DNA of 35,149 bases, from assembly GCF_022346615.1 (NCBI RefSeq), contig NZ_JAKRNS010000017.1, positions 1-35,149 on the forward strand, written 5' to 3'. This stretch comes from Staphylococcus sp. ACRSN. Lineage in GTDB: Bacteria > Bacillota > Bacilli > Staphylococcales > Staphylococcaceae. Of the stretch, positions 23,025 to 30,676 are shown one piece after another; position 1 is the stretch's first letter, and the number at the start of each line of letters is the position of its first letter. Both the position numbers and the translations under genes were made by a program. The notes under the pieces are model-generated. The model saw only the letters and a program-made list of their open reading frames with translations. It made no database searches and was not told the origin of the DNA.

Positions 23025-23053
23025 ATTATAGAACATGTGTTCGTATAAATAAA
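23025..23053 (-). promoter_or_regulatory. LexA box within a leftward promoter
   Basis: On the minus strand CGAACACATGTTCT (23043-23030) fits the Gram-positive LexA/DinR consensus CGAAC-N4-GTTCG at 9 of 10 fixed bases. It lies between TTTATT (23053-23048) and TATAAT (23030-23025), spaced 17 bp, so LexA would block polymerase. This predicts induction of the YolD-like gene by DNA damage or incoming single-stranded DNA. Confidence 0.8.
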
Positions 23054-23075
23054 GCGTAATAGGTGTGTTTTAATA

Positions 23076-24386
23076 GTGGAAAATAGCAATTTGAAAAGAA
23101 GTGAGAAAGATAATAAGAAGCAATTTAATAAATTCAAGGCTTTTTGGATTCTATTATTAATCATAGTAATACTAATAATAGGCGTTGGAGTATATATATT
23201 ATATTCTCATAGAAGCGCTACGGGACAGTTAGAAAACTTTCAACAGGCCATTAATAATAACGAATATGGAAAAATTTCAAATCAATTATCGAATAATGAT
23301 ATTGAAGTAACAAAAAACGATGCCAAAAACCTAACTAATTATTTAAAAGAGCCTGCAAATAAAACTAGGTTTAATAAAGAAATAGAGAAAATTAAGCATA
23401 ATATCAAACAAAAAGAAGATGTTGATAAAGGCCATATCACTGATAAAACAGGAAAAACAATAATTGAAGTTAGGCAAAATGGTAAATCCTTTTTAATATT
23501 TGATGAATTGAAATTTGAACCAAAATTTTTTGATGTGTATATCAAAGGTAGTAACACAGAGGCAACATATCAATATAAAAATGGTCACAATGATAAATTT
23601 ACTACCTTATCTGAAGCAAATAAGGTTACTAAAATTGGGCGCTTTATAGCAGGTAAGTATAATGTTGATGCTAAAAAAATATTTAAAAATGATGTGAAAG
23701 ATGGTACGACTAATGGGAACTTTTTTATAAACACTGATAATAGAACCAAAGACGGTAAAGTCATGGCCAAAGATCATTTTAATCAAGCATGGTTTGAAGT
23801 AGATTTAAAAAATACTGATACTTTAGATGAAAATTCATTCAAATTATACATTAATAATAAAGAAGTAGATTATAAAGATAGTATGAGATATGGAAAATAT
23901 CCAACTAATAGTCCATTAAATGTATATATTAAGGGGAAATCAGACGATAAAACATTTAAAACCAATAAAACGATTGTGAAAGATAAAGATACAACCAAAC
24001 CACAAATAATAAAGCTTGAATTTGATAAAAATGAAATTGAGAAACACAAAAAGCAAATAGAGAAGAAAAAAGAAGAAGCTCAATCATTCATGACTGAATA
24101 TACTGAGGACTTAAACAAAGCCTATAAACATCATAATTATAAATATGTATCTAAATACTTTGAAAAAGATACTGAAGTTGCAAAACATATTAAAGGCATG
24201 ACTGAAGGTAAGCAAAAACTTAAATATAATAAGCCAAAATATTTAAAAACAAAGGTTGAGGGTTCTAATATTCATATAGAATTAAGTAAAAAGAATAATA
24301 GAGGAAATACAATTAACTCTAGTTATCAATTAAAGTACAATGATAAAGGCGAAAAGTTTAAAATCGTAAAATATCAAGATATTTAA
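23076..24386 (+). CDS. TcaA/YvbJ-like membrane protein
   Basis: This 436-residue protein resembles staphylococcal TcaA, a membrane protein linked to wall stress and glycopeptide response. A basic cytoplasmic start is followed by one membrane segment (about 22-44), then the typical GQLENFQQAINNNEYGKISN domain, further beta domains and a C-terminal NTF2-like domain (about 335-436). It lacks the N-terminal zinc ribbon of chromosomal TcaA. The GTG start at 23076 has a modest site (AGGTG). Possible roles are envelope protection during mating or surface exclusion. Confidence 0.7.
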   Translation: MENSNLKRSEKDNKKQFNKFKAFWILLLIIVILIIGVGVYILYSHRSATGQLENFQQAINNNEYGKISNQLSNNDIEVTKNDAKNLTNYLKEPANKTRFNKEIEKIKHNIKQKEDVDKGHITDKTGKTIIEVRQNGKSFLIFDELKFEPKFFDVYIKGSNTEATYQYKNGHNDKFTTLSEANKVTKIGRFIAGKYNVDAKKIFKNDVKDGTTNGNFFINTDNRTKDGKVMAKDHFNQAWFEVDLKNTDTLDENSFKLYINNKEVDYKDSMRYGKYPTNSPLNVYIKGKSDDKTFKTNKTIVKDKDTTKPQIIKLEFDKNEIEKHKKQIEKKKEEAQSFMTEYTEDLNKAYKHHNYKYVSKYFEKDTEVAKHIKGMTEGKQKLKYNKPKYLKTKVEGSNIHIELSKKNNRGNTINSSYQLKYNDKGEKFKIVKYQDI

Positions 24387-24462
24387 TCGACTATTACTTA
24401 TAAGCAAGGTGCTTAAATTAGACGGTTAAAACGCTGTATATCAAGAACGGAAGGGTTTTTAA

Positions 24463-24903
24463 ATGAAAAAAATATTAGATTCTAATCAACTTACTGATGA
24501 AAACATTCGTTACACAAACAGGGTGCAAAAAGATAAAGCAAAAGCCTTTGCCTTACCACTTCTATGCATGTTGTTACTAATACTAGAATTAAGTTTAAAT
24601 TTAATTTTAAACATAGATACATTCATTATAGTAATTCTTACATTTATTTTATCTGCTTTTGTTAATGTTTATATAATATACACATTACAAAAAACTAAAA
24701 TACTATTAGAGGTAATTTTTACAGCTGATCATAATAATGTATCGATAAAAACACTTAAGAATATGAATGAAAGTGAATTTAGGAAATTAGAAAGTGTTAG
24801 GGTTTCCTGGAGATCATTTAAAATAGAGTGGCTTATGGTAGTAATGAGTTGTTATGTATGTGTAGGAGTTCCATTTGCTAGTTACATCATTAATTTTCAG
24901 TGA
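24463..24903 (+). CDS. Unknown polytopic membrane protein
   Basis: This 146-residue protein has about four hydrophobic segments (29-47, 50-78 as a long pair, 123-142). No family is recognised. Ribosome site GGAAGGG precedes ATG 24463. The stop overlaps a possible GTG start of the next gene, pointing to coupled expression with 24915 and the ADP-ribosyltransferase-like gene. Confidence 0.55.
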   Translation: MKKILDSNQLTDENIRYTNRVQKDKAKAFALPLLCMLLLILELSLNLILNIDTFIIVILTFILSAFVNVYIIYTLQKTKILLEVIFTADHNNVSIKTLKNMNESEFRKLESVRVSWRSFKIEWLMVVMSCYVCVGVPFASYIINFQ

Positions 24904-24914
24904 GGAGTGACCAC

Positions 24915-25535
24915 GTGGTTTATTTAAGAGGTGAAAAAACAAGACAAGAATTTACAGCTAAACATGACTTAAAACCAATATCATATCAAAAACTTTTAAA
25001 GGGACAAACAAAAGAAAGTGCAGGTGGCACAGAATTAACTGATCGTTATTATTGCTTCTTATACAACAGAAAAGGCATAGACGAGCAAAAAACGTTTATT
25101 TGTGGTTACCATATAGCAAAGGATTTACTGAGGCTAACAAATCAAGAAGAATTACCGTTATTTAATCCTTTAAAAACTGAACCAATATATCGAAATAATC
25201 AAGCTGAGGGTAATAATGGAAACAGAGCTATTAGGCAATGGGACGATGTGGCAAATCAATTAAGTGATGCTATTAATTTATTTATTGCTTACTGGGATAA
25301 ACCTATTTATGGGGTTTTAGCAGAAATACATTCTGAAGTTAATACAAATTACTTTGAGACACCAAAAGACGGCAAAATTAAGGCCGTAAATACATGTTTA
25401 TATAAAATAATTCATGAAAAGACTTTGAAAGACATAGAACAAGAGCTGTCAAAGAATAATGATATTAAGAGTTATGACTTTAACCTTCTTAATGAGGTAT
25501 TGAAAAGAAACAATATTGAATCAAGTTTTGGTTAA
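24915..25535 (+). CDS. Unknown 206-residue cytosolic protein
   Basis: GTG 24915 is preferred because GAGGAG (24902-24907) lies 7 bases before it; the earlier GTG 24900 overlaps the previous stop. The product has no signal peptide or membrane segment. Visible features are DRYYCFLYNRKG, TFICGYHIAKDLLRL and a Trp/Asp-rich RQWDDVANQLSDAIN. No family is recognised. It stands 18 bases before the ADP-ribosyltransferase-like gene and may be its partner or inhibitor. Confidence 0.6.
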   Translation: MVYLRGEKTRQEFTAKHDLKPISYQKLLKGQTKESAGGTELTDRYYCFLYNRKGIDEQKTFICGYHIAKDLLRLTNQEELPLFNPLKTEPIYRNNQAEGNNGNRAIRQWDDVANQLSDAINLFIAYWDKPIYGVLAEIHSEVNTNYFETPKDGKIKAVNTCLYKIIHEKTLKDIEQELSKNNDIKSYDFNLLNEVLKRNNIESSFG

Positions 25536-25553
25536 ATATATGAGGTGTAGGTA

Positions 25554-26228
25554 TTGAATCGAAAAATATATTTAAAAGATCAATATTTAAATTATTTGAT
25601 ATTCAGTGACATAGAAGTAAGTGAGAGCGCAAAACAGCTATTTGAAAGTATCGGAAATTGGATATTTTCAAATAGCGATCAACAAGAGGCCAAATTTTTA
25701 ATAACAGAAATGATATGTGAAATATTTAAATTACATTTTAAAGTAGATTTTAATTATAGAAGTGAAATAGTAGATACTATTAAAAATAAAATTGAATATG
25801 ATCAGGTAAAAAGTAAAATGAAGGTAGACATAATAAGAGCCTATAAAGAAACACAAGATTATTTAAAAACGAATCAAAATAACAATGATTTTATAACACT
25901 ATATAGAAGTTTAAATAGACATGAAATTGATTTATTTGAGTGTGGCAATTTAAAGATTGATAGTAATATATTAAATTCATTTTCTACAGATTCCAAATAT
26001 CACAAAAAAGAGTTACAAGTTTCAGTAAAAGTTCCGATTGAAAATGTATTGTTTTACGATAATCTATGCCCAATGAGCGAAATAAAGAATAGTTACACAA
26101 GTTTAGGACTATTTGCAGAACGTGAGGCTATAGTTATATGTGAAAATGGTTATTTTTTAATAGATCAGATTATTAACTATGATAAAGATATGAAAAGACG
26201 TAGAGAAATAGAAGAATCTTATAATTGA
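25554..26228 (+). CDS. Putative ADP-ribosyltransferase (R-S-E type)
   Basis: This 224-residue protein carries the three marks of the R-S-E ADP-ribosyltransferase fold in the right order and spacing: Arg118 in TLYRSLNR, the STS-like NSFSTD (Ser142-Ser144-Thr145), and AEREAIV with the ExE pair Glu189/Glu191. Strands such as LQVSVKVPIENVLFYDN fit the same fold. The N-terminal 110 residues are helical and unknown. No signal peptide is present, so the target would be inside the cell. The start is TTG 25554 after GAGGTG. Catalytic activity is inferred from motifs. Confidence 0.65.
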   Translation: MNRKIYLKDQYLNYLIFSDIEVSESAKQLFESIGNWIFSNSDQQEAKFLITEMICEIFKLHFKVDFNYRSEIVDTIKNKIEYDQVKSKMKVDIIRAYKETQDYLKTNQNNNDFITLYRSLNRHEIDLFECGNLKIDSNILNSFSTDSKYHKKELQVSVKVPIENVLFYDNLCPMSEIKNSYTSLGLFAEREAIVICENGYFLIDQIINYDKDMKRRREIEESYN

Positions 26229-26243
26229 TATGGAGGGTCTTAA

Positions 26244-26576
26244 ATGACAGCGTACAAATATAATTTTAATGAAATTGAGAAGTTATCTATAGAAATATGG
26301 AAAGATATAGTGATAATGAATAGAGAAGCTTTAAGACTTAATGAAAAAATACGATTAGATGCTTTAGAAGCAATAGCATATCTAGTGTATGATTTAGAAA
26401 ATTTTAGTGAATTGTTTGGCGAAGAATCACTACCAAAGCGTTATATAGATGATTTAAACAGAGGAATTGAAGAAGCATATAAAAAGCTGAATGATAAAGG
26501 TTATAAAAAATCTGATATGGTGATAATATTTTCAAAAATTGAAGATATAGAGGGAAAAATAAAACCATTTATTTGA
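26244..26576 (+). CDS. Unknown helical protein beside the transferase
   Basis: This 110-residue protein reads as all-helical and acidic, with IEKLSIEIWKDIVIMNREAL and LEAIAYLVYDLENFSELFG as likely helices. No family is recognised. It begins 15 bases after the transferase-like gene behind GGAGGGT, so co-transcription is likely. Small acidic helical partners are common as immunity or antitoxin proteins, which is a guess here. Confidence 0.55.
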   Translation: MTAYKYNFNEIEKLSIEIWKDIVIMNREALRLNEKIRLDALEAIAYLVYDLENFSELFGEESLPKRYIDDLNRGIEEAYKKLNDKGYKKSDMVIIFSKIEDIEGKIKPFI

Positions 26577-26618
26577 ACGTAGAGAAATAAAAAATCTTAT
26601 AATTAAGGGAGTGAAAAA

Positions 26619-26882
26619 ATGAATACTATATATCCTACAGTTAAACCTATTGCAACGGAAACCTTTGAATGGCTGTCTACTAATTACTTAAATATATTAA
26701 TAATTAGTATTCTAATATTAATAGCATCTGTAATAACTTTATTTATAGTGAAAAGCAGTAAATCTAAAGAAGTTACAAGAAAATTTATCACATACATTAT
26801 TACGGCCAATATGGTTATTGGTTTATTAGTTTATATGATGAACCATATTGATTTAGTGAAATCAATATATGTAGGGCTTTAA
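26619..26882 (+). CDS. Small membrane protein, two segments
   Basis: This 87-residue protein has hydrophobic segments at about 22-44 and 57-75 with a Lys/Ser-rich loop, giving both ends outside or both inside. No family is recognised. Ribosome site AAGGGAGTG precedes ATG 26619. The 95 bases after it carry no clear signal. Confidence 0.55.
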   Translation: MNTIYPTVKPIATETFEWLSTNYLNILIISILILIASVITLFIVKSSKSKEVTRKFITYIITANMVIGLLVYMMNHIDLVKSIYVGL

Positions 26883-26977
26883 CGGAAAGTTTAAGAATTG
26901 TATTATTGCATATGGTTTGTGATTAATTTTGTCCAGAATTATTAACTTTATTAGGATATGAAAAGGAAGGTTTAATA

Positions 26978-27223
26978 ATGAAGAATTTCTTCAGTAGCAT
27001 AACGGATTTTTTATTTTCAGTTGCTCAATTTATATTAATTGTTGATTTAGGTTTTGTCATTTTAGCATTTGCGCTTTTTATATTAAATGATAAAACAGAT
27101 TTAATAAATATAAGAAATGCTGGGAAAGTAGCAAAAGTTATTGTGTATTTAATTTTAGGGTTGTTAGGTGTTGCTGTTTTATTTGGTATTTTAGGCATTC
27201 TTGTATCTGCATTTGCTTTTTAG
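26978..27223 (+). CDS. Small membrane protein, two segments
   Basis: This 81-residue protein has hydrophobic segments at about 12-35 and 51-78 separated by a short charged loop (NDKTDLINIRNAGK). No family is recognised. Ribosome site AAAAGGAAGG precedes ATG 26978. It is the last gene before the type I toxin-antitoxin locus. Confidence 0.55.
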   Translation: MKNFFSSITDFLFSVAQFILIVDLGFVILAFALFILNDKTDLINIRNAGKVAKVIVYLILGLLGVAVLFGILGILVSAFAF

Positions 27224-27252
27224 CAATTAATATATATAAAAGTAACCCTTAT

Positions 27253-27281
27253 TTTACAAATATAGTAGATGGTATTATAAT
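27253..27281 (+). promoter_or_regulatory. Promoter of the RNAII antitoxin
   Basis: TTTACA (27253-27258), exactly 17 bp, TATAAT (27276-27281): a near-perfect strong promoter, as expected for an antitoxin RNA that must exceed the toxin message. Confidence 0.8.
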
Positions 27282-27287
27282 ATAAGT

Positions 27288-27366
27288 AAGTTGAGATTTA
27301 AAAGTTTATTACTAACATGTAATACACCAAACGCCATCTACTATGTCCGTAGTAGATGGCGTTTTT
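27288..27366 (+). ncRNA. Antitoxin RNAII of an Fst-type system
   Basis: The RNA would start near 27288 and end at the strong hairpin 27329-27364 (14-bp perfect stem, loop ATGTCCGT) with a short T-run, about 79 nt. Its 5' part (27290-27328) repeats, with few changes, the segment 27463-27504, which is antisense to the toxin's translation start. This is the DRa/DRb arrangement of the pAD1 par locus: convergent RNAs sharing a bidirectional terminator and pairing through direct repeats. Confidence 0.75.
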
Positions 27367-27389
27367 ATGGTGTTTGGTAATTTCTGTCA

Positions 27390-27491
27390 TCAACGCTTGC
27401 GATTATTTAACCAATATTCATAAGTAGCAAGCACTACTCCAACAATAATTGGAGATATTAAGGTTGAGATTAATAAAGTTATTACTAACAT
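27390..27491 (-). CDS. fst: Fst/Ldr-type type I toxin
   Basis: This 33-residue peptide begins MLVITLLISTLISPIIVGVV and ends LATYEYWLNNRKR. It has a hydrophobic membrane span with the conserved Pro-Ile-Ile-Val-Gly core and the charged, aromatic tail typical of the Fst family (pAD1 Fst, staphylococcal relatives). It is too short for ordinary gene finders. AGGGGG lies upstream of ATG 27491 on the minus strand. The toxin would damage the membrane of cells that lose the plasmid once RNAII decays. Confidence 0.9.
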   Translation of the reverse strand: MLVITLLISTLISPIIVGVVLATYEYWLNNRKR

Positions 27492-27551
27492 GTTGTATAC
27501 ACCCCCTAACTTGTCAGAGTTCAACAGTTAGGTTAGTTGATGACATTTGGT

Positions 27552-27581
27552 ATTATAACATTTATATATTTAGGAGGTCAG
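27552..27581 (-). promoter_or_regulatory. Promoter of the Fst toxin message
   Basis: On the minus strand: CTGACC (27581-27576), 18 bp, TATAAT (27557-27552) with an extended TG motif (TGTTATAAT). Transcription would start near 27545, giving a leader of about 54 nt before the toxin start. It faces the ribosome site of the rightward gene at 27587. Confidence 0.6.
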
Positions 27582-27586
27582 TTTTA

Positions 27587-27787
27587 ATGACAAAGCATCT
27601 TATTAAGGATAGTATGTCATATCCTAAAATTTTAAATATAGACCCGAAAGGTAATATAACGTATTTAGACAAAAACGGTATGCTTAAGTTTGATTTAAAT
27701 AGTTATCAATTAACAGATGAAAAACAAATAGAAGTATTTGAGAAAGTGATTTTAGATAAAATAGAAATGGAAAAGACTATAGAATGA
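27587..27787 (+). CDS. Unknown 66-residue acidic protein
   Basis: ATG 27587 follows AGGAGGT; a longer open frame starting at 27449 runs antisense to the Fst toxin and is not coding. The product is soluble, with PKILNIDPKGNITYLDKNG then a Glu/Lys-rich helix. No family is recognised. The stop overlaps the next start by 4 bases (ATGA). Confidence 0.6.
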   Translation: MTKHLIKDSMSYPKILNIDPKGNITYLDKNGMLKFDLNSYQLTDEKQIEVFEKVILDKIEMEKTIE

Positions 27788-28224
27788 AAAAGAAATATAA
27801 ATTAGATGTTGAATTAGAACAATCAGATTATAGAAATTATAAGAACTTATCAAAAGGGATTGTAAACGTACTTGATGAAAAAAAGAAACATATAAGAGGC
27901 TTGGAGCACTTATTAAATATAATTTCAGTTTTAATGTTGATTATGTTATTTGTTGATCAGTTTAAATATAGTGAGTATTTATTACTAATTATAAGCTTGT
28001 TAGTGGGCGTTACGTTAGTATATATAACTGTCAGCAGAATAAAGACTAAAAGAGTTATTAAGAATATATTATTCCCAATGAGTAAATTAAAAGAGAACAA
28101 AAAACTACTCACAGTAAGAGTATATTATAATAAATTTTCTGATAAATTATATATTATTCAAACAGTGATGATTGTTATTTGGATAGTTTTATCGTTAATA
28201 AGGGTAGTTGCTATAATTATATAA
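27784..28224 (+). CDS. Unknown polytopic membrane protein
   Basis: This 146-residue protein has a basic N-terminal section, two adjacent hydrophobic segments (about 41-58 and 63-82), and a C-terminal one (about 122-145). No family is recognised. It is translationally coupled to 27587 through the ATGA overlap, so the soluble small protein and this membrane protein may work as a pair. Confidence 0.6.
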   Translation: MKKKYKLDVELEQSDYRNYKNLSKGIVNVLDEKKKHIRGLEHLLNIISVLMLIMLFVDQFKYSEYLLLIISLLVGVTLVYITVSRIKTKRVIKNILFPMSKLKENKKLLTVRVYYNKFSDKLYIIQTVMIVIWIVLSLIRVVAIII

Positions 28225-28249
28225 TGAGTAACTAGGAAAGGTGATAAAC

Positions 28250-28714
28250 ATGTATAATACGTTAACAGTGAAAACTGATATATTGGAATTAGGCAATCTA
28301 CATTTAAGTAAACCTGATCATATACACTTTTTTAGTAAAATGGGCTATAAGATATATGAAAGCCATAGAATTTTTGATGAAGTGCATGAATTAAATGTTA
28401 TGTTAGGACGAAAGAAAGATAAATGCTATATTATCGTGAGCAACCCTGAAAATACTGTATATCAAACTGAAGAATTTAAAGGTGTATCTCTATCGAAACA
28501 TATCAGATTTGTAAGCAAAGAGGGTTTAAAAGAATTAAAATGCTTATTAAAAAATGATTCTACCAATACAAAAGATTTTTTAAAGAAAATTAAAAGCTCA
28601 GATTTTAGAAATCAAATGCAAATTTGTATAAATGATGTGAGGTTAAAATCAATTCTATTAAGTTCTAGCATATTCTTATTATGTGGAGGTACTTTTATAC
28701 ATTTGTTTTTATAA
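28250..28714 (+). CDS. Unknown tail-anchored protein
   Basis: This 154-residue protein is soluble except for a C-terminal hydrophobic segment (about 135-153, SILLSSSIFLLCGG), which suggests tail anchoring. ATG 28250 is preferred over GTG 28241, which lies within the ribosome site AGGAAAGGTG. Visible words are HIHFFSKMGYKIYES and KCYIIVSNPENTVY. No family is recognised. It closes the accessory membrane-gene block. Confidence 0.55.
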   Translation: MYNTLTVKTDILELGNLHLSKPDHIHFFSKMGYKIYESHRIFDEVHELNVMLGRKKDKCYIIVSNPENTVYQTEEFKGVSLSKHIRFVSKEGLKELKCLLKNDSTNTKDFLKKIKSSDFRNQMQICINDVRLKSILLSSSIFLLCGGTFIHLFL

Positions 28715-28738
28715 TAAAAAGCATGTCTATAAAACGAT

Positions 28739-28856
28739 GGTTTTTGGGACGTGACATTATTTTTAAATGTTTGATAAACAATATTATTAGTTATGGTGTT
28801 GAAAATAGAGGGGTTAAGACTTCTATTTTATTTTTACAACCTTGTCCCAAAACCCC
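28739..28856. repeat. Inverted-repeat-bounded noncoding segment
   Basis: GGTTTTTGGGAC (28739-28750) faces GTCCCAAAACC (28844-28854), one base unequal; AGGGGTT and AACCCCT (about 28809-28815 and 28851-28857) offer a competing inner stem. GTTTTGGGA recurs once more at 28895. The 246-base gap 28715-28960 has no convincing gene. It could be a decayed mobile-element end or a long terminator-like structure; I see no transposase. Confidence 0.35.
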
Positions 28857-28960
28857 TATATAAATCTATATATCAAAAATAACAAAATATATGAGTTTTG
28901 GGATTCTGTGAGAGCTTCTCATTTGCATTGAAAATTAAATTAAGATAGGTAGGGTCGAAA

Positions 28961-29620
28961 ATGAACAAGAAAATAAGTGTGTGGTTTACAGTTGGATTTC
29001 TAGTTTTATTATTCACGTTAATTGCTGTTATCGTTACTGGTGCATATATAAAATTTAAAGACCATCAACAACGCAACGAGCTTTTAAGTCATGTACCATC
29101 TGTAAAAGTTGATGATGATAAACCTACAGTAGTTGTATTTGGAGATTACAAATGCCCGTATTGTAAAATGTATGAACAGGGAGTTTATCCTATGATTGAA
29201 AGAGACTATATAAAAAAGAAGAAGGTTAATTATTATTTTGTAAATGCTCAACTACTAGGAAAAGATTCAAAACATGCTAGTGTTATAGGTCATGCAATAT
29301 TTAAATATAAACCTTCTAAATATTGGAAGTTTCATAAAAATATGTTTGATAGACAACCAAATCATGAGGGTGATTGGATAACAAATAAAGTTATATATGA
29401 AGAAATAAACAAATTGTCATTGCCAAATGAAACTAAAAATAAAATCATTGATGAATACAAAGATAGAAATAGCGAATCATGGAAGTTAGCACGTAAAGAT
29501 GAAAAGTTATTAGATTTATATAAAGTTAAACAAGTGCCTACTGTTTATATTAATAATAAAAAGATAGATGATCCATATAGTAAAACGGAAATAAAAAAAC
29601 AAATTAACAAGGAGTTATAA
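28961..29620 (+). CDS. Membrane-anchored DsbA-like thiol oxidoreductase
   Basis: This 219-residue protein has an N-terminal membrane anchor (about 7-30) and a thioredoxin-fold DsbA-like domain (about 50-219). The active site is Cys65-Pro-Tyr-Cys68 in DYKCPYCKMYE, and the cis-proline loop is VKQVPTVYINN. It would form or correct disulfides in exported proteins. On this plasmid likely clients are the operon lipoprotein with its Cys pair and other surface proteins. It sits 13 bases before the resolvase gene. Confidence 0.85.
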   Translation: MNKKISVWFTVGFLVLLFTLIAVIVTGAYIKFKDHQQRNELLSHVPSVKVDDDKPTVVVFGDYKCPYCKMYEQGVYPMIERDYIKKKKVNYYFVNAQLLGKDSKHASVIGHAIFKYKPSKYWKFHKNMFDRQPNHEGDWITNKVIYEEINKLSLPNETKNKIIDEYKDRNSESWKLARKDEKLLDLYKVKQVPTVYINNKKIDDPYSKTEIKKQINKEL

Positions 29621-29633
29621 GGGGTGAGAATTA

Positions 29634-30194
29634 ATGGCCAAAGTTGGATATGCTAGGGTTTCAACAAGAGATCAGAGCCTAGATAGGCAAGTTGATAGGT
29701 TAAAAGAATATGGTTGTGAAAAGATATTCAAAGAAAAAATGAGTGGCAGAAAGCAAAGCAGAAAAGAACTAGATAAATGTTTAGATTACTTACGTGAAGG
29801 TGATTCATTAGTTATTTATGAATTGAACAGGTTGGGCAGAACAGCAAAACAATTAATAGAATTAAATCAAGAACTTGAAGAAAGAGGTATAGCGTTAGAA
29901 ATCATTGAGTTAGGGGTCAAAACAGGTACGCCAATGGGGAAGATGTTTTACACGATTATGGGCGCTTTAGCTGAGTTACAAGTGGATATAATAAGAGAAA
30001 TTACTAGAGAAGGTTTAGAATCAGCTAGAGCAAGAGGTCGGAAGGGTGGACGACCTTCAATACCTGAAGATAAAAAAGAACATATTAAATATTTATATAA
30101 CGAAAAAAGAGAATCAGCAGATAAGATAAGTAAAAAGTTAGGTGTTGGCAGAAGTACAGTATATAGAGTAGTTAGCAAAGATAAAAGTAAGTAA
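29634..30194 (+). CDS. Serine recombinase (resolvase/invertase)
   Basis: This 186-residue small serine recombinase has catalytic Ser10 in GYARVSTRDQSLDRQ, the conserved YELNRLGRT and GTPMGKMFYTIMGALAELQ segments, and a C-terminal helix-turn-helix (about 155-182, ADKISKKLGVGRSTVYRVV). Length is standard for the Sin/BinR group. It probably resolves plasmid dimers, so its recombination site should lie close, for example in the 30231-30417 gap. Ribosome site AAGGGGTGAG precedes ATG 29634. Confidence 0.9.
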   Translation: MAKVGYARVSTRDQSLDRQVDRLKEYGCEKIFKEKMSGRKQSRKELDKCLDYLREGDSLVIYELNRLGRTAKQLIELNQELEERGIALEIIELGVKTGTPMGKMFYTIMGALAELQVDIIREITREGLESARARGRKGGRPSIPEDKKEHIKYLYNEKRESADKISKKLGVGRSTVYRVVSKDKSK

Positions 30195-30230
30195 AAAAGG
30201 TGCATGAGTAAAAACTCATGCGCCTTTTTA
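30193..30230. terminator. Terminator after the resolvase gene
   Basis: GGTGCATGAG pairs with CTCATGCGCC (one wobble pair), flanked by six A on the left and five T on the right, so it can act in both directions. Confidence 0.85.
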
Positions 30231-30260
30231 TTGTACTTTAATATATACATATATATATAT

Positions 30261-30315
30261 GTATATATATTGTCTATATAAATGTATATACAAATACATA
30301 GTCAATATATTATTT
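30261..30315. repeat. Degenerate iteron-like element
   Basis: The segment 30280-30311 resembles the origin iteron: CAAATACATAGTCAATATAT against CAAGTACATAGACAATATAT, 18 of 20. A partial inverted copy, TATATTGTCTAT, lies just left (about 30265-30276). It may be an extra Rep-binding site or part of the resolvase site. The rest of the 30231-30417 gap holds the XRE promoter region (for example TTTCAA-18-TATAAT near 30355-30384). Confidence 0.45.
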
Positions 30316-30417
30316 AATTAAACTAAATTGAGTTTCCAAAGAGTACCTTTAATATTTCAAAAGCTATTTCATAATATGTATAATGATTAAACATAAGGCA
30401 TATAAAGGAGAACTGCA

Positions 30418-30672
30418 ATGACAACAAATAAATGGAAAAAAGAAATAGATTGTTTAGAGCTTGATATAGCAGACTTGTTAAAGAATCGCAGAAAAGAACT
30501 AGGCTATAATCAAACGAAAGTATCGAATGAATTAGGTTTTCATAGAAGTTGGTTATCATCTTTTGAAAATGGGCGAGCAGAAGCTGTTAAGCTAGAAAAT
30601 ATAATAATGCTTTGTAAATACTATGATATTAAATTTTTTGATTTAATGGAGAGATTAAAAAGAGATTTATAA
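30418..30672 (+). CDS. XRE-family repressor
   Basis: This 84-residue protein is a compact Cro/CI-type DNA-binding protein: LLKNRRKELGYNQTKVSNEL then GFHRSWLSSFENGRAEAVKL form the helix-turn-helix (about 18-60). There is no effector domain. The shared operator begins 5 bases after its stop, so it likely controls the parA promoter and the matching promoters before 14135 and 17646. Ribosome site AAAGGAG precedes ATG 30418. Confidence 0.8.
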   Translation: MTTNKWKKEIDCLELDIADLLKNRRKELGYNQTKVSNELGFHRSWLSSFENGRAEAVKLENIIMLCKYYDIKFFDLMERLKRDL

Positions 30673-30676
30673 ACAA

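Noticed and set aside
27449..27586. N-terminal extension of the 27587 gene
   Set aside because: It runs antisense to the Fst toxin start and its leader; ATG 27587 has a perfect ribosome site.
28739..28856. Insertion sequence remnant
   Set aside because: Inverted repeats exist but there is no transposase fragment or clear target duplication, so it is listed only as an inverted repeat.
28681..28863. Short open frame after the tail-anchored gene
   Set aside because: No ribosome site, overlaps the previous gene and the inverted-repeat segment, and its composition is not protein-like.
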